From Mallotus nudiflorus (Eukaryota; Streptophyta; Magnoliopsida; Malpighiales; Euphorbiaceae), in assembly GCA_947683625.1 (NCBI GenBank), contig CANTUR010000003.1, positions 248,001 through 312,000 of the forward strand: a DNA stretch of 64,000 nt. Direction: 5' to 3'. The notes beneath the pieces are model-generated. The model did no database searches. It was not told where the DNA came from and worked only from the letters and a program-made list of their open reading frames with translations. Below, piece after piece: positions 58,334-64,000 of the stretch. Position 1 is the first letter of the stretch, and every line of letters begins with the position of its first letter. Made by a program: the position numbers and the translations under genes.

Positions 58334-59190
58334 TAATTTATTTATATTAAATGGCCTATGTCTATTATTATTAAATGAGCTTAAATTCACATCTAACCTA
58401 TACCTAACCGTTTATGAGCATATTTTTTATTTTAATTAATTAAATTGATGAAATTGGACTTGAACCGACGCCAGCAATGAGAGAAGAGCGTGCAGTAACC
58501 ATTTGGCTAGCAGAAATCATTTATGTTTTTGTTTGTTTTTTATTTTTATTATTTAATTGGTTACACGAAAACCAATCGAGCATCTGTCCAAAATTTTCAG
58601 TTCAATTTAATTTTTAATTTATTAAAAAATTTAAATCTGACTCATTTGAATCCGCCTAATGCACACACCTAAATATAATTATCTACGGGTGTGAGTTAAA
58701 AACCCAAGGGTGTGGGTTTTTACCCATAAGTGTGAATAATTACCCACACACCTGTGTGAGTTTTTTTAGTATTTTTGGTCGTTTTGGTTCAGTTTTTAAG
58801 GTTTTTGAATTTTTTTTTTTTTTGTCTTTTAGGCCCTTTAAGTTCAGTTTGATGAACATTTCAGGGTTCCTAATGATTTTCTAGTATTTAAGTTTGATTT
58901 GAGACCTTAAAAGTTGAACCAAACTTCAGAGACTTTAATTCAGTCTCCTAAAGTCTCAATTCAATGTTTTAAGATCCCGATTCCAAATTTAAGTTTTGGT
59001 TTTAAGGTCATAGCCCATGTTGGGTCGTTTTGAAGAGTGATTTGATCTTTTGAGCTTTCAGTTAAAATAATCATGATATGACTCTAAAAGCGCAATATGA
59101 ACAATCTTTTTAGGTTTATTTTCTACCTTGTTAGTAGAAACGTTCAACAATGGACCATTTTGAGAGATTGTCGAAAATTGGGTATCAACA
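58334..59190 (-). repeat. TAT-3 5' LTR, outer piece
   Basis: 58,343-58,437 matches the other TAT LTRs (GGCCTATGTCTA...TTAATTAATTAAA). 58,440-59,190 does not, but it ends in a proper LTR terminus, GGTATCAACA (minus TGTTGATACC). It contains CACACCC/GGGTGTG short inverted repeats at 58,690-58,760. Confidence 0.6.
58450..58516 (-). other. tRNA-like sequence
   Basis: Minus strand contains TAGCCAAATGGTTACTGCA and GGTTCAAGTCC, resembling D-arm and T-arm promoter boxes A and B, about 35 nt apart. I could not form a normal anticodon stem. It may be a tRNA-derived relic or a SINE head. Confidence 0.25.
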
Positions 59191-59312
59191 ACTCGATTTA
59201 AATTAGCATACAACAATAAATAAATCAGTAGAAAGCATTTTAAATACACTCATTATTTAAAGTTAAAACACTTAAAAATTTTGAACACCATTTATGCAAT
59301 TTGAACACTATT

Positions 59313-59365
<53 letters not shown>

Positions 59366-61500
59366 ATTTAATCTACATTTATTTTTTATATTTTTATTTA
59401 TAAATATAATATTATAACTTATAAATAATTAAAAAAACTGTTCTTCTTTTATTCTTCTATATCTCATGTTTATTTTATTATTTTTATTTTTAATTTATTT
59501 ACATTATAGCTAATAATAAATTTGTAATAATATTGCAAATAAAACTTTTTCATTGATTAATTTTGTTTATTATTTATTTATTTTATATTTATTATTATTT
59601 TAGTTAAATTCCTTTTTAACTTTTAATATTTTATAGTATTTATGTTATAAATATATTTCTTCAATAATATTTAATAATAATATTGATTACATGCATCTAA
59701 GGAAAAACTGGAAAAATATAAAGATTTACTTCCACGAAAATAACTTTGAGGAAATATCAGCCCATGTCCACTTTGACTCCTTGAATTTTGTTCTTGACCT
59801 GGGCCATTTTTTATTTAAGTTTTTTTCCCTTCTTTTCAGTTTTGTACCACAATTGGTTCTGTGTTTTCATTTTGCAATTTTGGCATTTTTTGTCTTTTTT
59901 TTTCATTTTTTTAATTTTTTTGTAATTTTTACCTATTTATTATTTTTAAAGGTATGTTTAATTTAAATTGATTGTATCTATTTATTTAATATGTATATTT
60001 TAAATAATTTAATTTTGAATTCTAAATAATAATTTTATTAATTTTAAAATTACTATTATTTAAAATAGAAAAATTAAGTTAATTAAACTAAAAATTATCC
60101 ATAGTCTTTAATAATTATTTTTTTCATAATTATTTAAAATTTAGAAATTAAACTATTCAAAGTAAAAATTGTCCATAGTATTTAATAATTATTTTTTCAA
60201 TAAAAATAACAAAAAAATTATGAATTATATGAAATAAATTATTATTTTTATTATTGATACTAATAAAAGTGAAAGTTATATTTATGATTTTAATTTTATT
60301 ATTAATGATAAAAAAACAACAAACATTAACAACTAAAAATTTTTTTTTGTTGTTTTTAGTTGATTTTTATTGTTTTTGTTATTTCAGTTATTGTTTTCAA
60401 TTATTTTTGTTATTTTTGTTTGTTGGATTTTGGTAAAAATAAAAAAACAAAAAATAATAAAATTTATGAAATATGATAAAAAAAATTATTATTTTTATCA
60501 TTAATATTAATAAAACTAAACATTTTATTTATGACCTTAATTTTATTATTAATAATGAAAAAATAATTTTAAAAAAATTAACAAAAATCAATAACAATTA
60601 ACAACTATAAAATGTTATTGATTTTTATTGTTTTGTTGTTTCAATTATTGTTTTTAGTTGTTTTACTTTGTTGATATTTTTTTATTTTTTTGATAATTTT
60701 TTGTTGATGTTATAAATATATCATAAAGATTGTAAATTTGTTACGTATTGAAGATCAATAAGTATCAAATAATTTTTAAAAAAAAATTGTTAGACATTTT
60801 AATAAATAAATTAAAGTAAAAAAATAAAATTCTTATTTTTTTAAAAATATTTGTTTATTTTTTATTTACAACATTTGAAGTCATTTATTGCTTGTTTTAA
60901 CAACAATTAAAGATGGTTAATTTATAATTATTCATTTGAAAAAAAAAATCATAAGGGAAAAAATATTGAACAAAAAAAGAAAACATTAAGAATAAAATAA
61001 AGACAGTATTTTAAAAATAAAAAAAAAATATTGAGCAAAAAAAAGATAAACAAAGTAGAAAAATATTGATAAAAAAAAGATAAAGATAGTACCATAAAAT
61101 TGTTTTAAAAAAATGTTTAATAAAAAATATATTGAGAAAAAAAAAAGAAAGGCAGTAGAAAAAAATTTTAGAATAAATTGTTGAGTAAAAAATATTAAAA
61201 AATAGTATAAAGCAAAAAAAAATATTGAAAAAATAACAAATAAAATGTTGGAAAAAAAATATAAAAAAAAATAAATTAAAAAAAAGTAAAGAGGAAAAAA
61301 TGTTGAAAAAAAAACTCTAAAATAAGTGTAATAAGAAAATAGTCTATATTTAAAAAAAAAAAAGTTAGTTAAAAATTTTTTTTTACAACATTTTTGAATT
61401 TTTTTTTTAGTTTTTAGCATAAATAACCAATAACTTTCGAAATTAGTTGAAGCTCTATTTTTTTTTTTTCCCCTATTTTGCCTTTGTTTCTTTCATTCAT
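59191..61500. other. AT-rich intergenic region
   Basis: No supported gene. It holds a TG/TA microsatellite (59,313-59,359). A CCATAGT.TTTAATAATTATTTTTT segment is duplicated at about 60,099 and 60,173. A roughly 260-bp imperfect tandem duplication lies at 60,185-60,720. Low-complexity A-rich sequence follows at 60,940-61,370. Long open frames here are artefacts of poly-A/T. Confidence 0.6.
60185..60720. repeat. Imperfect tandem duplication of about 260 bp
   Basis: Both halves contain AAATTATTATTTTTAT.ATT, ATTTATGA, TTTTATTATTAAT, a run of CAACAA..TTAACAACTA, and TTGATTTTTATTGTTTT.TT. Divergence is considerable. Confidence 0.6.
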
Positions 61501-61506
61501 TTTTTT

Positions 61507-61518
61507 ATATATATAAAA
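61507..61518 (+). promoter_or_regulatory. Candidate TATA box of the pseudouridine synthase gene
   Basis: TATATATATAAAA about 65-75 bp before the start codon, in an otherwise T-rich then mixed sequence. Distance fits a short 5' UTR. No other element is confident. Confidence 0.45.
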
Positions 61519-61580
61519 AAGTACCGTAAAAAACCAGTTGGAACAAGTACATTTGAAACCCAGCCGAGCTATCTTTTCAA

Positions 61581-64000
61581 ATGGCTCTCTCTCCTTTGCG
61601 ATTACCCCTCCTGTATCCGTTGCTCGTAAAGAATCCAAATAGAGTCTCCTTTAAATATCCAAAAATACCAATACTACCCTCGAGGCTGAGCATATTGTGT
61701 TGCTGCTATGGTTGTTCCCTTCCATCTGCAGCAGAGTCACGCTCTGATATCTTCACCCAGAGATGGGAAGCCTTCCGAAAGAAAAAAGTCGTTTTGCGGG
61801 TTGGGTATGTCGGCACCCACTACAGAGGTCCAATCTTACTATCTTTTTCATTCTATAGTTTATATTGGTTGCTTGAAAACATGGTGCAACCTTTTGCATT
61901 CTGGGTTTTAAGTCTTCTTTTCAGGTAATGCTGTGTTCATTTGAGGCTGTCTTTTTCTTCTTCTTAGGTCTTCAAAAGCAGCAAGACGAACATAATTTAT
62001 CCAGTAAGAAATTAGTTTTTTTTCTTAATTCTAATCATTGTTTTCCGTTCTTTTTTTTTAAAAAAAAAAAATTGTTGCTCGATAAATATGTAAATATAAT
62101 GCCATTTACATTGAATTATAGTTGAGAAAGAATTGCTAGTACAAAATGATTGAATTGATAATTTAAGCCGTAATTATAAAGGGTCTTGCGCAAGTATTTA
62201 TATGCTGTTTTGGAATGTAGCCATTGAAGCAGAACTAGAATGCGCCATATTTAAGGCCGGTGGAATTCTTGATAGTAATTATGGGAATCTTCACAAAATT
62301 GCATGGGCTAGAAGTAGCCGCACTGATAAAGGAGTGAGTTACATTCCCTTCTGTATTAGAAGCACATTTGTGGAATTCATTTGTCTGTGTATAAATGTAG
62401 TTTCTGGTTCATACTGCAGACAGCCATTATATAATTAGTTGGATTGATATTGTGGGCTAAATTGTATTAGGTTCATTCTTTAGCAACAATGATATCTCTG
62501 AAGATGGAGATACCTGAAAATGCATGGAAGGAAGATCCTAATGGCATTGTCCTTGCTGAACGTGTTAATTATTATCTTCCAGATAATATCAGAGTTTTCA
62601 GCATTTTGCCTTCACAGAAGTGAGATTCTGACCAATTTTCTTTTCCTACCACAAGCACCATTAGATTTGTATACTCTGTCAAGATTTTTGATTTGGAATT
62701 TTGACACATGTATTTTGCATTTAATTGTCATACCACAACCATTAGTTATGTTGCGAATTAGATATTCAACAATATATTCATCTTTTAAGGCTTCTTGCAT
62801 AAGCTCTGTCTAGTTCAAAGCATGGCTACTGCTTTGTGCACGTGATTTTTACAAGTGTTTTCCACAAAGTTTTCATGGAAGTAAGGGTAGACCATTTCTT
62901 TTTTTTTTTTTTTTTGTCACCATAAATTGTGGTATACAATTATTTTATGAACAACATTTGGCTATTTTGAAGAGGAATTATGATATAGAATCTTTGTTTG
63001 CTTGCCTCTTCCCAGATCTCTAATGTTTTTTACTTGTTTTACAATTTCTCTCATTTAATTTTATTTTGATTCCTTGGACCCTGTTTTAGGAGCTTTGATC
63101 CTAGAAGAGAGTGTGACCTACGGAAATATTCCTACCTCCTTCCTGCTGAAATTATTGGAATCAAAAGTTACTTTTCTACTGCTGAAATTGATAATCACAT
63201 ATCAGACTTCGATGACATATTAAATGCCTTTGAGGTGTGGAGTCTATTTCTTTATTTTTTATCTCTTTCCCTTGAAGCCCTTTTAAGTTTCTCTTGTCTC
63301 TCTTCTCTCTTTGGTCATCAAAGAATTTTTAGTTGATTTTTTCTGGCATGTAATCAAGGTGCTTTGTCATGAGGATATCTATATTGCATGAATTGATTTT
63401 GAATATGTATTTTTGTCTGATTCTCGCAATTGATGGTTCATGCTTTCATGCAATTGTAGAGAGGGAGAATCTGTACACTTTTTTTTTTTTATCCCTATTA
63501 GACGTGCTTTTATATGACTAATTATTGTATGGCTTAGAACATGGTCTTAGTCATAGTAATGATGCATATGCTTCATACAAGTAAATTGTTGATTTTGTAG
63601 CTGTAAAATGCTTTTTGCAGGGAGAGCATCCTTTCCATAACTATACAATACGGTCCAAGTACAGGAAACAATTTCCCAGTTCTAAAAGTGGCCATGTCTC
63701 AATGAGAGCAAGATCATCTAGAGAGAACTTAACCTCTGACTCTGATAAAAGCAATAGAGAAGAAAATTACAAGATTGATGGAATAGTTATCGAGGATCAC
63801 AATGAATCAATTCAAGAAAATCAAGAATCCAGCTTTAGCAATCAGAATGGAGCCAGACTAGAGGAGCCACAATCCAATGCAGGTGTCCGTGCCAGGTGGC
63901 TGCATGAACCTGATGAGACAGATAGAATAAGTGCTTCCCACTTCAGAAAGATTTTTCGCTGTTCTTGTGGAAAGCTTGAGACATCAAACAGACTATATTT
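61581..64000 (+). CDS. tRNA pseudouridine synthase, TruA/PUS family (six exons visible, 3' end outside window)
   Basis: Converts specific uridines in tRNA to pseudouridine. Exons by splice sites and reading frame: 61,581-61,827, 61,968-62,003, 62,221-62,333, 62,471-62,619, 63,090-63,234 and 63,621-64,000 (open at the edge). All introns are GT-AG and phases fit. The N-terminus (MALSPLRLPLLYPLL...) is rich in Leu, Pro, Ser and Arg with few acids, like a plastid or mitochondrial transit peptide. The domain starts VLRVGYVGTHYRG-LQKQQ. The catalytic motif is SSRTDKG-VHS, with the aspartate in exon 3 and VHS opening exon 4. Then NYYLPDNIRVFS, DPRRECDLRKYSYLLPAE and EHPFHNYT follow, standard TruA words. 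Exon 6 adds a long Ser/Glu/Asn-rich insertion before the C-terminal part. Paralogue not determined. Confidence 0.92.

Larger units (their letters stand above)
28841..59190 (-). mobile_element. TAT-3, a minus-strand TAT element, 3'-truncated, LTR interrupted by nested elements
   Basis: Right to left: 5' LTR pieces (58,334-59,190; 36,592-36,754; 32,921-33,438), primer site, leader, gag (32,224-30,650) and protease (30,450-29,586), truncated at 28,841 where copia-2 begins. The outer LTR end reads TGTTGATACCC on the minus strand. MULE-1 and MULE-2 (with TAT-2 inside) split the LTR. The segment 58,440-59,190 differs from the other TAT LTRs, so TAT-3 may be another subfamily or that part may be a further insertion. 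Confidence 0.75.

Noticed and set aside
60986..61420. 144-codon minus-strand hydrophobic frame
   Set aside because: Same reason: poly-A/T low complexity upstream of the host gene.

Overview
This is plant nuclear DNA, very AT-rich, and probably from a eudicot; I cannot name the species. The signs are Athila, TAT/Ogre and copia LTR retrotransposons, Mutator-like DNA elements and one intron-containing nuclear gene. About 61 kb is a nest of decayed transposable elements. Only the last 2.4 kb (61,581-64,000) looks like a functional host gene: a TruA/PUS-type tRNA pseudouridine synthase with six visible exons, cut off by the window end.

Left nest (1-26,075, + strand). The substrate is an Athila Ty3/gypsy element: protease at 1,665, RT at 2,450, RNase H, integrase, a downstream Athila-type ORF at 11,022, a polypurine tract at 14,480 and an LTR from 14,494. 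Three elements interrupt it. A TAT-type LTR (1-1,649) abuts the protease region. Copia-1 (4,495-10,075) lies inside the integrase with a perfect 5-bp target duplication, GATGC. TAT-1 (14,686-24,873) lies inside the Athila LTR with a perfect duplication, CATGG.

Middle (26,076-32,920). A copia fragment with a complete 3' LTR (copia-2) abuts the truncated internal region of a minus-strand TAT element (TAT-3).

Right nest (32,921-59,190). The 5' LTR of TAT-3 is split by two probable Mutator-like elements. MULE-1 (33,440-36,591) carries fragments resembling an NB-ARC resistance gene and an ABCB transporter. MULE-2 (36,755-58,333) is flanked by an exact 9-bp duplication and carries a 202-bp tandem array resembling a repeated exon, plus a tRNA-Ala pseudogene. 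A nearly complete 17-kb minus-strand TAT element (TAT-2, 39,275-56,243) sits inside that array.

TAT-2 encodes gag, protease, RT, two RNase H domains and integrase on the minus strand. Between integrase and the 3' LTR it carries two multi-exon genes on the opposite strand: a plant-mobile-domain (MAIN-like) gene and a DUF7745-like gene. Next to its polypurine tract is an array of small hairpins whose stems change in a compensating way while the loop stays nearly constant. The same array, and a ruin of the mobile-domain gene, occur in TAT-1. These opposite-strand cargo genes and the hairpin array are the most interesting non-standard features. Nearly all retroelement frames contain stops, and TAT-2 RT and integrase have lost catalytic aspartates, so the elements look inactive.
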